NCBI GenBank assembly: GCA_013350335.1
Contig: CM023534.1
Location: 13,240,302 to 13,304,301, forward strand
Reading direction: 5' to 3'
Source: Chimonanthus salicifolius
Taxonomy: Eukaryota > Streptophyta > Magnoliopsida > Laurales > Calycanthaceae
DNA: 64,000 nt
Both the position numbers and the translations under genes were made by a program. Shown here piece after piece: positions 34,694 to 46,799 of the stretch. The notes beneath the pieces were generated by a model. The model was given only the letters and a program-made list of their open reading frames with translations, made no database searches and was not told the origin of the DNA. Each line of letters starts with the position of its first letter. Position 1 is the stretch's first letter.

Positions 34694-35762
34694 GCTATGT
34701 TATGCTATGATGTTCTGAATCTGAATCGCATGAGCATCTTCTTCAGTGCTCTTACTCTAAAAGTATCTGGCTATTGATTCTCAGGAAATTCCACTTCTCA
34801 TCTCAGTCTGACTGTATTTTGGAAGACTCCTCCCTGCTGATCAATAGCATGTGTTGTCGAATTAAATCTTTGGCGGCCATGTTACCCCTCCCGGTTCTCA
34901 TCTCGCATGTTTGGACTGAGCGCAATGCTAGGATCTTCAAAAACTCCTCTAGCAGTCATGACCAGCTCTATTTTAGGATTGTTCAAGACATCAGGAATTG
35001 TATTTTCTTCCTCTGCTCGAATGCTGATCTTCTTAAAGTAAGGGACTCTTTCTCTGCATTGTGGGACCTGCCTCCTCCTCTTCTTACCCGCGCCCCCCCC
35101 CCCCCCCCCCCCCCCCCCCCACCCCGACCCTCCAAGATCCCCTTTGTCTGATCGAGGATACCTTCTTATTTCTCCTTTTGATTCTTATGGTCCCAAGTTG
35201 GGAGCACTTTACATCTGTAGGGACCATGATTTATCTGGTGTTACTTGCATTCCTGCTATTGGGCCTGATGTGAATTTGTCTTTCTTAACCTTTGCCCAAA
35301 AAATTTTGTTGTTTCTTTCCCAGATAGGTCACCCGATCCATCAGCTGGTCCTTTGTTCGAACTTGGCCAACCTAATCAAACAGCCCAATACCAACTTTTG
35401 GACCATTCTCTGCCATCTTCGTGCCATCAGGAAGCTCCTCAATTGTTTTGGTCCTGATGGCCCAAAGATAGTTTGCCTTGGAAATACAAAAATTTATCAT
35501 ATGTTTGCCTCCCAATCTGTTAGGGGCACTGGTATTTTCAATCTTCTGTCCTTTCAGTCTTGATTGGACCTGTTTTTGGGTTTAACCTGTTTTTATGGTT
35601 TTCTCTATTGATGCCCAATCTAGGCTCATTTTGTCTTTGGACCAATTGAGTTAGTATTTTTGGCCTGGCCCGGGCTGGGGACTTATAGTGTATTTTCCCC
35701 CATTTAGACTTTTTTCTTTTTCTTCTTGAATGAAATACTCACCCATCATTTTAAAAAAAAAA
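34694..35762 (+). mobile_element. 5'-truncated LINE with 13-bp TSD
   Basis: The insert is bracketed by TAGAACCTAATAT at 34681-34693 and 35763-35775, extended to the left by A residues, and ends in an A-run. The first third encodes the C-terminal end of plant LINE ORF2: a zinc-knuckle-like HEHLLQCSYSKSIW followed by HVWTERNARIF. A poly-C tract (about 35093-35120) follows. The 3' end, TTGAATGAAATACTCACCCA and the bases after it, recurs in the tiny insertion at 58 kb. It is a dead copy with no promoter or RT core. Confidence 0.85.
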
Positions 35763-35775
35763 TAGAACCTAATAT

Positions 35776-36103
35776 CTTCGTCGTCATTTAAAGGCTTGTG
35801 AATCAGTTCGCAATTGGTCACTTCTTCAAGCTTGTGCCAAAATTTTAGGGTCTATAAACAACAGGCAGGGCATTTGGACATCCAGGTGTTCCCTGGTAAA
35901 GTGATTCTAAAGATGATCTCATTGCCTTAAGAAATTGAAAATCTTAAAACCAATACATCGAATTGTGGGTCTGATATTATTAGGACACGCAGACCATACA
36001 TCATGAATAGGCTAGAAGTCGGACAATGAATTGAGTCATGGGTTTTAAAATGCTAAATTTAATGAACATCTACAAGTGTTAGAATTTGTTTTCTATAAAA
36101 GCT
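35776..36103. other. Intergenic DNA
   Basis: No gene was recognised. The text continues the sequence into which the LINE inserted. Confidence 0.4.
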
Positions 36104-36111
36104 GTGAAAAT

Positions 36112-39100
36112 TAGAGGTGAAACTTCTGTTGGGTTTATGATTTAAATTAATGGGTTTGAATTATATATGTAATACCCTGCTCCAGATTAGGCGTGTTTTA
36201 GCTTGTTAATCCTGTTTAACCGATTAATCTCGGAGATTACGGTTAGGGCTTCGAGGGAAGCCCAGTTGTGGCCCAATCCGAGCTCGTGAGCTCAGTGATC
36301 CAGTTCGTTCAGCTGGAAGGGCATTTTGGTAATTTACCGCTTTTAGTTATGATTTTACAAATTATATTGTTATGTGAATATTATTGGTGGATAATATTCT
36401 CCTTAATAAAGGATTTGCATTTTTGATTTTAAAATGAATTTATTTTCTCAAAAATGGTATTTAAATCCACCCGTCAAACCCCGAAAGAGAGTTTTAATTA
36501 TTCTAAATAATTTTGGAAACGAGATAAATTCTGAAAAGGGTATTTGATGTTAGACCATTTTAAGAATGGTCTAGTTATTTCATTTCACTTCAAAATAAGA
36601 TTTACAAATTGGTTATTTTTACATTTGTTTATTTAAGTAATTATGGGTAAAATATGGTTTTTATTTAAATAAATGATTTTCAGTAAAAGTTAAATTCTGA
36701 AATTTTTATGGTGACCAAGGTTTTCAAAACCCAACCTATCTGTAAGGTTGGATCAGGTTTTTGAGTTTTTAAATTATTGCTTTTAGTTTTAAAATCAGTT
36801 TTTATTAAAACTAGGGTCTAATCTGTAAAACCAAAAATATTGGAGGGCTTATCTGCAACCAGCAGAAAAACCTGCCCACTGCATGCAGTGGCTGCTTGGT
36901 CCGATTTTCGACAAATGATGATTCCCGTCGTCCCGTCCCATCGTCTTTGCATGCGCAGCGAGTTTCCAGCCTCTCCCCGGCTGAATTCCTATAAATTCAA
37001 CCCTTCCCCATCGGTTTTGACTCCCACTACATCTTCTTCTCTTCTCTCTGTCTCTGTTCTCAGCCAAAACCCAGACCGGCCGACCCTTTTCAAACCTCTG
37101 TAACTCTCTGTTTTGAAAACAGTAGCTTAAGAAGGAAGGATTTTCAAATTCCGGATTTTCAAATCAGGAACCGAAGCAAAGGTATCCATTGCATTCCCCT
37201 TTCAATTTCAATCGGTTTTGAATCCAGAAAATCAAATTTTGACCCTGTTTTGATTGAGAAAAAACAGTTTAAAGTTTTAAGAAAAACCATGGGTTTCATG
37301 TACCAGTGAGGATTTACTGTTTAAATCAGGTGGCCCAGTGAGCTTCAAGGCTCCAAACCATTCCCTATGGAAAGAGGACTCCCAGAGGAGTCCATCAGAC
37401 CAGACGGATGTGAAAATCGAGTCCGGGAGACCCTCCATTTCCGGGATCGCATTTCACTGTCCGACCGCCGTCACTGTCTGCTGTGGAGGAAGACGACTCT
37501 CGGAAGGTCCGAGAGCCGTTCTTCGGAAGGTCCGATAGCTTCACCCGAAGCCCAGTTACACCCGAGGCAGGCCAGACCCTTTCGGACGCACCGAGCCAAG
37601 CTCGGAAGGACCGAACCCGCTTCTGAACCCAGACTTCGGACGTTCCGAGGCATACAGACCCACCGAGACTTGTTTTCTCTGTTTTTTCGGTTCGGATGGA
37701 CTTCAGAAGGTCCGAGATCCAACCTTCGGACGATCCGAAGTCAGACCATGTTCCGAGGTCAGTAACTTAGATTAGGTGTGGTTTGGATGATCCGAAGCCA
37801 CTGTACCCAGTTCCGAGGTATGTTCTGAGGGACACAGTTTTTAAATGATAAAATATTATTATTGATGTCTGATCTTGTTTGACTATGGTTAGTGATGTGT
37901 TATGATGATTAATACCCCTTTTGTTAATTAAAATTTGTACTAACCCTTTTTTCTCTTATTACTTATAGTGTAAATACTATTGTATCCGCTTCCAGGCCGA
38001 CCCTATTGGTCGGGCACTGAGTGATTCACTTTCAGGCCGACACTATAGTCGGGCACTGGGTGACCCCGAGGCCTAACTCAAAATGTCAGATCTGGTCCTA
38101 TCCAGAAGACAACCGAGAAGTGACTCGAGGATCTAGACCTAACTCAATAAGTCAATCTGGTCAATGCCCAGAAGACAATATGAGTTTTGGACGGAGCCCC
38201 TTTTTATTTATTATTATATTGTGGATTATGATAATTTAAAAAGGATAGAAACCAAGTAGGAGACTCAATTCCATGAACCCTGGATATTTTTGGGAAAACG
38301 TATGATTTTCAAATACAGCTTGTGTGTATGTATTTGTTATGTATATTGATTGTGCACTTGTGTGTTGTTTAAACAAAGAGCGCGTAAACCACACATCATG
38401 GTGAGGGAACTTAACTCTGCAGATTTTGTAAATAGGTTTTATGATGAGATGAGTATTGAGCAATGAGTGGTTTCAGTTTTGATGAACCCACTCATGTGCC
38501 TAGACATGACGCACTATGGTAAGAGTGCTGATGATGATTGTGATATTACGATGTTAATCGTATGAGTATGTAAGACTGCTTCCACGTACCTGGGTTATTG
38601 AATCAGTATCGGCCATATGAGAGATGGTTTATGTCTACTGGACCATGGGCGGACCATGCTGTCATCAGTTGCTGACTTGAGGGTGTCAGTATCGGCTAAG
38701 TCAGAGCCGGAGATGTACTTGTAAGGATGTATTTTGACCGTGTCGGGACTTAATACTGGTCTCAGCGTAGTCGGCAGGTGTTACGGTGGATGATAGCAGT
38801 AATTGATGATGTTGATGTATTACTTGAGATTATGCTTATTTTTATCAAGCATGTGATATTATTGAACTGTTGCTAACCTGTTACTGCATTGTTATATTTC
38901 CTTCACTGGGCTAGTTAGCTCACACCACTCACCTTTCAGGCGATGAACCTGAGAAGGAGGACCCTCTCTTTCAGGCTTAGGGTGGATTAGCTGCAACGGT
39001 AGTTTGGGATTTCCCTAAAGGGGGAATACCCTTATTTGTGCTTTCTGGTTCTTGGAACCTTTGGCTTTTGTAAAGTACCGGATGTGGTACTTAGTTCTTT

Positions 39101-39600
39101 TAAAAACATTATGTATTGAGACTACGACGTTGCTGTAGTCATTATGTTGTGACCTTAAATGATGAATCAATAGATGGATTTTATTTGATCATGAGATGTG
39201 TTAATGTCTATTTTTATGGGGTAGGCTTATGGTACATGTTTGAGTCCACATGATGGGATCATGTGTGACCCTTGGGCCCAACTGTTGATCCTGCCCAATT
39301 AGAATGCGTGTGAATTGGTTTAGTTTACTTATCAAAAAAAAAATCAGTCGCGTTTCGGGTCCACCCTTCGGGTCGGGGCGTGACAATATATTTATATATT
39401 TAGGGTCGAGTCCAGTTTTAAAAAACCTACATTAAATTCAGATCAAGTTGGATTTGAGAAATTTAAAATTAACGTGATTCAATATGAGTGCACCAAGTTA
39501 TAGAACAGTAGCGATTAGAATTGAAACTTGAGTTGAGTCGGGTTCAATAAGTTTTGACAATGGTTGACTTGGGTTTATTAAAAAAAAGCAAGAGTTTGAG
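36112..39600. mobile_element. hAT-type MITE family C, copy 3, split by a solo LTR
   Basis: The left piece starts TAGAGGTGAAACTTC at 36112 and runs to 36167 (AATGGGTTTGAATTATATA). The right piece resumes at 39386 with TTATATATTTAGGGTCGAGT and holds GAGTGCACCAAGTTATAGAA. Together they follow the order of the copies at 2.5 and 33.9 kb. The solo LTR 36168-39385 interrupts them. The right border is approximate and no TSD of the MITE itself was confirmed. Confidence 0.6.
36168..39385 (+). mobile_element. 3.2-kb solo LTR, probably Ty3/gypsy (Tekay/Del-like)
   Basis: It starts TGTAATACCCTGC and ends GGTCGGGGCGTGACA, with 5-bp duplications ATATA at 36163-36167 and 39386-39390. A TATA-like CTATAAATTC lies near 36989, followed by a CT-rich leader. 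The next 800 bp carry many TTCGGAnnnTCCGA-type inverted words and a duplicated CAGGCCGACnCTAT segment near 38000. No internal region is attached. Length and termini recall Tekay/Del LTRs; the lineage is an inference. Open frames inside it, such as 36840-37765, are not genes. Confidence 0.75.
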
Positions 39601-40715
39601 ACTTTGGTCACCATATGTGTGATATAATTTCGTCATCGTAAAATTATTTACTCTAAAACATAGAAAATTAGACAAATTAGTTTCCTTCTTCACCCATATA
39701 TACATATATTAGATTGACAAAAAAAAAAAAACATTAAATAATGATAAAAATTCAATAGAGGAAGACCAATGATTATTCATTTGTTTGTATAGATTGAGTA
39801 TAAGGCCAATGTGCGGCAAATAGTTATAAAGAAGCAACAGGAATTGATCGTGGCTGAGTGTGAAGATTTTCTGCGGGCGCCCATGTGATGGAATTAGAGG
39901 AACGGATCCCTAGCAACAGAATGGACTTCCATCCCTTTGTCTTCTTCATGTGCATGTCACTGTTCTCAGACTTCATTTCTTTGCCATATATTATTTTTTT
40001 TTAAATGAGAATTTTTTTTCTCACAAAAGTATTTTCTCTTTCTCCACCAAACGCATTCAAGGTGGTACTTTTTTCTTAAAATAGACACTAAATGATATAT
40101 ATATAAAAAAAAAGAATTTTTCGATTTGACTCTTTCACATAAAATCAAAAGCAAATTTAAAAAAAAAAAAATCATTTTCATATGGTTTGATGTCCCTTTT
40201 AAGAAACCATTGCACATGACAAGACGCTAAATTCAACATTTCTAGTCTTTATCAAAGAGTCAATTAAATGACACTTTTTTAAAAAGAAATTCAATAGGAC
40301 AAAGTACATTTGATGTGATTTTTTAAATATACATAACAAAAAAAATGGGAGGAGTGTAACCTTAATTTCTAGTTTTATATTTAGATTAGATGTTATAAAT
40401 ATCACTCTAAATTAATTAATATTACTGAGAATTTGCACAAATTTTTTTTTTTCATTTCGAGAAATTATTAGTTGCAAGAGACCCGTTTTGTAAAGTTTGA
40501 GATTTTAAAATATGAAACTTCTTTAAAAATAGAGGATGAAGATAGAAGGATTTGACTTTACAATCATTGTGATTTCTTTCATTTGTTTAGTGGACTTGGA
40601 TTGGTGTGAAAAACGTGTTGGTTTCATATTGATCTCATTTAATGGATTTAACAATAGCTTTTATACATGAAATACTGACGATCATCTTCTGTCATATAAA
40701 TTAATTATATATATA
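39601..40715. other. AT-rich intergenic DNA
   Basis: No gene was recognised; many A/T homopolymers are present. Confidence 0.45.
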
Positions 40716-40719
40716 TATT

Positions 40720-40885
40720 TTTTTTTTTTGAATTTACATATAGAGAACAGTAGAAATTCCAGCGGAAAATTCCGACGGGTGATACCCACAATCCTTAAAA
40801 TACACCAATTGAAGATATAGGACTCAAACTTGGCACTTTTCGTTTTTTGAGACAGGCGTACTAACAATTGAGCTACAACCATTCT
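40720..40885 (-). mobile_element. tRNA-derived SINE (diverged)
   Basis: Read on the minus strand it begins near GGTTGTAGCTCAATTG (A-box-like), has a decayed B-box AAGTTTGAGTCC, and ends CTATATGTAAATTC before an A-run. The order matches the SINE at 32.1 kb. No TSD was found. Confidence 0.6.
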
Positions 40886-41360
40886 GACTCACTCGACAGC
40901 CCCAGGTTTGACCACTCATATTGCAGGCTCAAAATTGATAGAAATTTCGAAACTGGGAGTGATGAGGAACAGGTTACATGGCAACGTCATATGTACAGCC
41001 ATTTAAGCGCCCTTTGTTTGGTAGCTTTCTCAATTATTCATATTTGATTTGGATCAAGTACCAGTGTAGAAGTTACAACCGAGACTTTATGGGACGCACC
41101 TGTTGAGAGATTTGTATTCTTCTCCAATAAAGGAATACTTCTACATTCTCTGCAACTTAACTAAAAGGCTTATACCTCGTCTCACATTTCTTCTCTTTCA
41201 ATACAAGAACTCTAAAGCGAACTGCAAATACTAAAAAATTAGATTGCTGCAATCTATAGGGGTCTTTATCAGGAGAATCAGGCGAATGCTTTCGCCTGTT
41301 TCCCGTTTGGTAAGGTGCGGGTTCACCAGCAAGAAATTTTGCTCAGTCTAAGTGATTTTA

Positions 41361-41964
41361 TGATGTGGGGCCTGATGGATTCTAGGTGGATTTTATTGTA
41401 GGAGTAAGTGTTCAGAGTCCTACTTAAATGATGGGCTCCTCCCTCTTAGAGATGACGTGCTTTCATATCATGAAAAAACAAAGCTGTGAGCATGATCCGG
41501 TGGATTCTCAATTGGTCAAAGAGGACAATATCGTGCAACAGGTGGTATCAGAGCCGAGGACGCCTTGCTTTAAAGGTGGGGTGAATGATGTGGGGTCTGG
41601 TGGATTTCAAGTTGCCCTAACAATTCCACTTGCCAACCTGGTGGATTCTGAGTTGCACATCAAGTCCTACATCACAAGAGCAAGTATCCAGAGTTAGGGC
41701 CGGCCCTAGCTTAAGACCAAATCGGCGGCTGCGTAGCCCCCCCCCCCCTCCCTCTCCCCCTCCCCCTCCCCCTCCAATTTGACCAATGGCCTAGGCCTAC
41801 CAGTGTGGGCCCCTAAAATTTCAGGACCGGTCCTATCCAGAGTCCTAGCTAAATGTCGAACTCTTCCCCCTTAAACAGGACATATTTTCATATGCTGAAA
41901 ACAAAGCCATGAACTCGATCTAATGGATTCTTGGTTAATCAAAGTGGACAATATCATGCCTTCA
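41361..41964 (+). mobile_element. TRIM retrotransposon with a nested MITE
   Basis: The 5' LTR is 41361-41540 (TGATGTGGGGCCTG to TCGTGCAACA). It is followed by the primer-binding site TGGTATCAGAGCC at 41543-41555, a 45-bp interior ending in the purine-rich AAAGGTGGGGTGAA, and the 3' LTR from 41586. The 3' LTR repeats the 5' LTR text but has about 50 bp extra near its start and carries a family B MITE at 41695-41835. The right end (about 41964) is approximate and no TSD was seen. There is no coding capacity. Confidence 0.8.
41695..41835. mobile_element. hAT-type MITE family B, copy 2, nested in the TRIM
   Basis: The 141-bp element starts TAGGGCCGGCCCTAG and ends TCAGGACCGGTCCTA, a clear inverted repeat. 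It is flanked by a perfect 8-bp duplication, TCCAGAGT, at 41687-41694 and 41836-41843. The target is inside the TRIM 3' LTR; the 5' LTR carries the empty site TTCAGAGTCCTA. A C-rich (CCCCCT)n tract fills the left half. Confidence 0.9.
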
Positions 41965-44272
41965 GGAAGTCGGTTCTACATCATTTTAAAATTTGGATTT
42001 CTTGTGTTGTCATATTTTTTTTTTTGAAGTCCGAGATATCTTGACCTCCATGTAAGTTTTCACTTCACAAAGACTCGAAGTCCGGCCCAACTCCATGAAA
42101 CCACCCATCATGGCCACACAGACAACGAGTGCTGGTTTTTGAGACACATGAAAATCTCTCTATCCACACACACTGAATAAAAGTAGGAAAAGTGACCCTT
42201 ATATATTGAGAGTGGAACTTCAACGTAGAGCCTCCCACAGTTTATTAGTTCTTGTTTTGTCATTCACTCTATGTATTTTATATTCATATTTAATTTTTAA
42301 TTTTACATATTATTTTATAATTTATCATAATAATATATAAAACAAAATGCTAGTAAATATTTTGATTCATTCGATACGGTGTAGGAAAATCTCTGTACCA
42401 GATGAACATCACTATCAAAATGGATTAAACACCCGAGTCTTTTAGATCACTTGGACATTTCTACCCTGATATTTTCCTGTGGACGTGGGACTCATATAAG
42501 TAGCAGCGATGGAAGATCCCTGTCAAAAGAATCCGTCTTGGTTGTGTTTCTTTGGAAGGGAAGCTGGCTGTACTTACTTTCCAACGTAACAGAAGAGTCC
42601 GACTTTGAAAATGGAACGGTTTTGACAGAGCATATTTAACAGGTTCATGCCCTTATGGGATAACCCAATATTATATCCCCTGTCTGCTAGAGAGTAGAGA
42701 ATTGTGGACATGAATCGCCAGGTCTGCGTATGGCCATTAGGGTTTATTACAACCACAGAAAATGAATCATTATTGATATAAGGATTGATTTGATGGTCAA
42801 AAACATAGTTTGACACGCAAGGATCAAGAATATGTCTGACACGCAATAAATTTTGAGTTCAAATCACTCTCAATATAAAAGGATCACTCTTTATAGTGTT
42901 ATTCGGTATATGTAGATAAGAAAGTTTGTACATGGATTCAAGGAATTAGTCAAGTGCTTTAAGAGACCAATAAGTTTTTGTACTGTTATCCAGTGTGTAG
43001 ATGTAGATAGAGAGATACTTTAATCTTAAAAAAAATAAGAAAAGAACAAAATTACTATATCTCCTTTCCACATATTATGTGAATATTTGAACAACTTAGT
43101 CTTTAAGGACTCAAATTAGTTCAAATTATCAGACATTTTTAAAGGATGATAAATACTCAATCAATGCATCAATTCACCTAGTGAAATATGAAAGTCAAGT
43201 GTTTTATCTTAAATTATGTCAACATGAGAATAATAGAAATTGTGTGCATTGATTTGAGATACCATGTAATTGGATCTTGACCGAATTGGAATTGACAAGC
43301 AATTGTAATAAAGTTGGCGAGATACGGGCTCTAATGGTTACTGGGTGTTTTTAACTATAAGTATATTTCTAGTATTTTTTAAAAGACTAATTTTATTATT
43401 TTGAATATTTTCCATAACAAACAGTAATAAAATTAAATTTGACTTTTAGTGAAAGAAGATTTTTTATACTCCTAAAAACCTTGTAAGATTTTTTAGTCCC
43501 TGATCCAAATTTTGAACCCAATTCAAATTCAAGATCACTTATTGGGTTCATGTGAAACCCAATCAAGTTGTACCCTACAACCGTAGGAAGAAGGAATCGA
43601 ACAGGTGAGATGTGTTGATGGTAAGGTAGACTTAGATGAGGAGATTAAGAGAGAAAATATCTTGTTAACTGAGGCTTACCAATGAAGCCCTTCTCTTAAT
43701 ATGAGTGGTTAAAAATACTATCATTTCTATATTAAGAGAAACTATAATATGCTTAAGATACATGAAACACATATCGGCTCTATTTTCTTTTCTAAACACA
43801 GATGTAATCTTTTACAATGTTTGGTTGATGCATATTCAATGTATAAACTAAAAAGATTTTGGAAATGGGTTGGGTTTATGAACTTAGTTTTATGGAATCG
43901 ACTCGATCATCAAAAACTAAGTTCATTCCATACCGGACCAGGCATTTTAATCCAAAAAATCAAGTACAAGATGATTCAATGGATTTCATTATTGAGTCTC
44001 CATGATAATCTATCCATCTATAAATCATATGGTAGTGAGATGTAGCTCGTCAAAACATTCGAATTTTGAGCCCAACCTGCCCATTACTTGTAGAGAAATA
44101 GAAAGTTTTAGAAAGGGAAATCGATAAAGAGAACCTGAATCACAAGTAGTTTTTTGTTATTTATATGATAATAATAAGAATAAAATACTCATTTATTGGG
44201 TTGACATGATTTTCAGATGTGAGGTTGTTGGGTAGCCGTTTCGCTCTCTACTGTGACTTTGATTGTGGCCCA
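41965..44272. other. AT-rich intergenic DNA
   Basis: No gene, RNA or bounded repeat was recognised. The open frames at 42451-42846 and 43749-44045 lack domains and splice support. Confidence 0.4.
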
Positions 44273-44280
44273 CTTGGAGT

Positions 44281-45675
44281 CAGGGCCATCTAGAAACAAG
44301 TTGAAGCCTAAGACAAAAAATTTAAATGGGCCTTCTTGATATTTAATTTATTATTATAAGTAATATTTAATTAAAATTTTAATTATATATTATAAAATAA
44401 ATTATTCTAGACAATAATTTTTTTAACTTAAAAAGATCAAGAGGCCAACAATACAGAGCATTGAAAAATTTACCCATCCGAGTGAAATTAGCATATTTAT
44501 ACCAGTGAAATTAGCACATTCAGAAATTAAAATAGAATAAGAATACTTTAAAAGATCAGTAAACCGAGTGGGCTGAAGTGCAAACAGAGAATAAGAGATG
44601 TGTTCTCTCTACTGCTCTTATCTTCTTCTTCTTTACTATATAATTTGAATAAGGGTACCTATTTAGACACGGGATTTTTCTTTCAGCAGACACGGGTTTT
44701 CAAATTTTTACTAGAAATTATCATTTTGCCCTTCCACTTCTGCACCGTCCGGACGTGAGTTAAGAACATTTTTTCTTCGTTCAGACTATCAGATCGTGCG
44801 TAAATTCCATTCATCTGGACGGTCTACAGATGTCACATGCATTTGTTAAAAAAAAAACTATATAATTCGTATAGTTTTGAATAATAAAATCTCCTTTAAA
44901 ACTTTAAAGTTATTTTTTAAGCACTGTGTATTTCCAAAATTTCTCAAATTGAATATCTGGACTAATTACGATAACCTGATAAAAATACTTTAAGACTTCA
45001 AGGTTTTTTGACACTCCCAAATGTTTAAAACACAGTGTTTTATAAATAAAGGTATCCCTCGGCTGTACCGAAAATACACTTCTGGAAGTCCAAACGAAAA
45101 ACCGTAAAACCCATTAAACTCCAAATTCAAAACTAAACAAATATGTGAAATTTGAAAACTTAGATATTTCAAATGATTGTTTAACTGGATTTTTTTTTGT
45201 TTTGAAGAAGGGACGGGATTTGGGATGGGAAAATGTCACCTATTATTGGTAAACAATCATTTGAAAGATCTAAGTTTTTAAATTTCACATATTTGTTCAG
45301 CTTTAAATTTGGAGTTCAATTGTTTTTACGGTTTGTTGTTTGGACTTTCGGAAGTATATTTTCGGCACAGCTTGAGGGATACTCTTATTTATAAAATACT
45401 GTGTTTTAAGCATTTGGGAGTGTCAAAGGACCTTAAAGTTTTAAAGTATTTTTATCCGATTATCGTAATTAGTCCGGATATTGAATTTAAAATTTTTAGA
45501 AATACACAGTGCTTAAAAAATAACTTTAAGGAGATTTTATTATTCAAAACTATAGGAATTATATAATTTTTTTTTAACTAATGCACTATTGGAACTCAAC
45601 CACGTCGAGAGAGGCCTTCTTCATCTGGGGGCCTAAGGCGGTCGCCTTTCTTGCCAAAGGGTCTGGACGGCCCTG
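44281..45675. mobile_element. 1.4-kb hAT-type non-autonomous element with internal hairpin
   Basis: It starts CAGGGCCATCTAGA and ends TCTGGACGGCCCTG, a 14-bp inverted repeat with two mismatches. It is flanked by a perfect 8-bp duplication, CTTGGAGT, at 44273-44280 and 45676-45683. The right end also has AAGGCGGTCGCC and GGGGGCCTAAG words related to family B. Most of the interior is a large inverted repeat listed separately. No transposase frame is present. Confidence 0.85.
44838..45585. repeat. Large inverted repeat, arms about 340 bp
   Basis: The left arm is about 44838-45184 and the right arm about 45250-45585, with a spacer of about 65 bp. Matching words run along the whole length, for example AACAATCATTTGAAA against TTTCAAATGATTGTTTAA, and AAAACACAGTGTTTTATAAA against TTATAAAATACTGTGTTTTA. 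A transcript would fold into a long, slightly imperfect hairpin. Confidence 0.85.
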
Positions 45676-45789
45676 CTTGGAGTGAGGTGCACATTTCTTT
45701 GTCGGGAAGTGCATGACAACCGATCTAAAAAGCCTATAACCCTAAATCCTGACTAGTAGAAGAAAACAATTTTGATGCTTATGAATTTT

Positions 45790-45988
45790 GGACGAAAAAT
45801 TTCATTTTATTTCTACTAATGTAACGTTCATCAAGTATCGATGTACCGATATGCAGAACATATATCTGCAGAACGACGTGTCATCGGTACACGAGTACTT
45901 GATGAAGCGGTAAACCGATAAAAGTAAAATGAAATTTCACTCCATCCTTGTCTTCTAGCAGATTTTGACTATGTTAAGATGGCTAGCC
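45790..45988. mobile_element. Palindromic (foldback) element, copy 2
   Basis: The arms AAATTTCATTTTATTTCTAC and AAAAGTAAAATGAAATTTCA surround TCATCAAGTATC and GAGTACTTGATGA. It ends AAGATGGCTAGCC like the copy at 34.5 kb. ATGAATTTT occurs at 45781-45789 and 45989-45997, a possible 9-bp TSD, which would fit a Mutator-like element. Superfamily remains uncertain. Confidence 0.6.
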
Positions 45989-45997
45989 ATGAATTTT

Positions 45998-46799
45998 TTA
46001 TCATTTCTTTTTCTTTAAAAGAAAAGAAAAAAAAAAAACCCATAGGCGGTGGGTTTCATAGTTTGGCCTATTACTACGAAGAGGATGAAGAGCAGGTGCT
46101 GGACACCTTGCATTCACACCATCCATCTCATTAATAGAGCTGTAAGATTCAAAGAATGCTCTGTGTTTTCGCATATTTATTGAGATATCATTTACTTTTC
46201 AACTAGTTCAGATCGTAGGTATACTCGAAATGTGACCATGTGTTGGTGTTGGTGTCAAACCAAACAAGTAGGCTTTAAGGAACATGACACGATAATCAGT
46301 GATCAATGATATGGAGAACAATTTCATTATAGGTAGTTAAATGTAATAATTATCTGCTAGCATTTGAACAAACAAGTGCCCGTGCTTTGTGTAGCTTTAT
46401 AGGGACATTACGTGATAATTCTCGACTATTGGAAGTGTTCTAGGCCATGTAGTGTTTGTATTTTAATAGAAAATTAGTTGGACCATTGTAATCAAATTTA
46501 GGGAGGTGAATCAAGGAGGGTTAGGGTCCTCATCCTTGAGACACGATACGAGGCTGAGACCAGAGTTTTTCCAAAACATTCGTGCTCACACGACTCCTCA
46601 TTGGGATAAGTTGACAAAATAAATGGTTAGTTGGATCAGCCATATTGATTAATCGAATATGCACAACTCCGAACGGTTAATGTGCAATCCAAATCTGAAT
46701 TCTCAATCCAACTCGGTCGTACAAATCACTGTTTAACTAACTGTTTTTTCCATGAAAAAACTCAGTGCCGAACTCACTGTTAACTCGATACTAATTTGA
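45998..46799. other. Intergenic DNA
   Basis: No gene was recognised. The right part may belong to the LTR-like region that follows. Confidence 0.4.

Noticed and set aside
34774..35563. Three frames around a poly-C tract, including a poly-proline run
   Set aside because: They belong to a truncated LINE bracketed by a TSD; the proline run is only the poly-C tract read in frame.
36840..37765. Overlapping open frames of 72-132 codons on both strands
   Set aside because: They lie inside the solo LTR 36168-39385, have no domain, and reflect its higher GC content.
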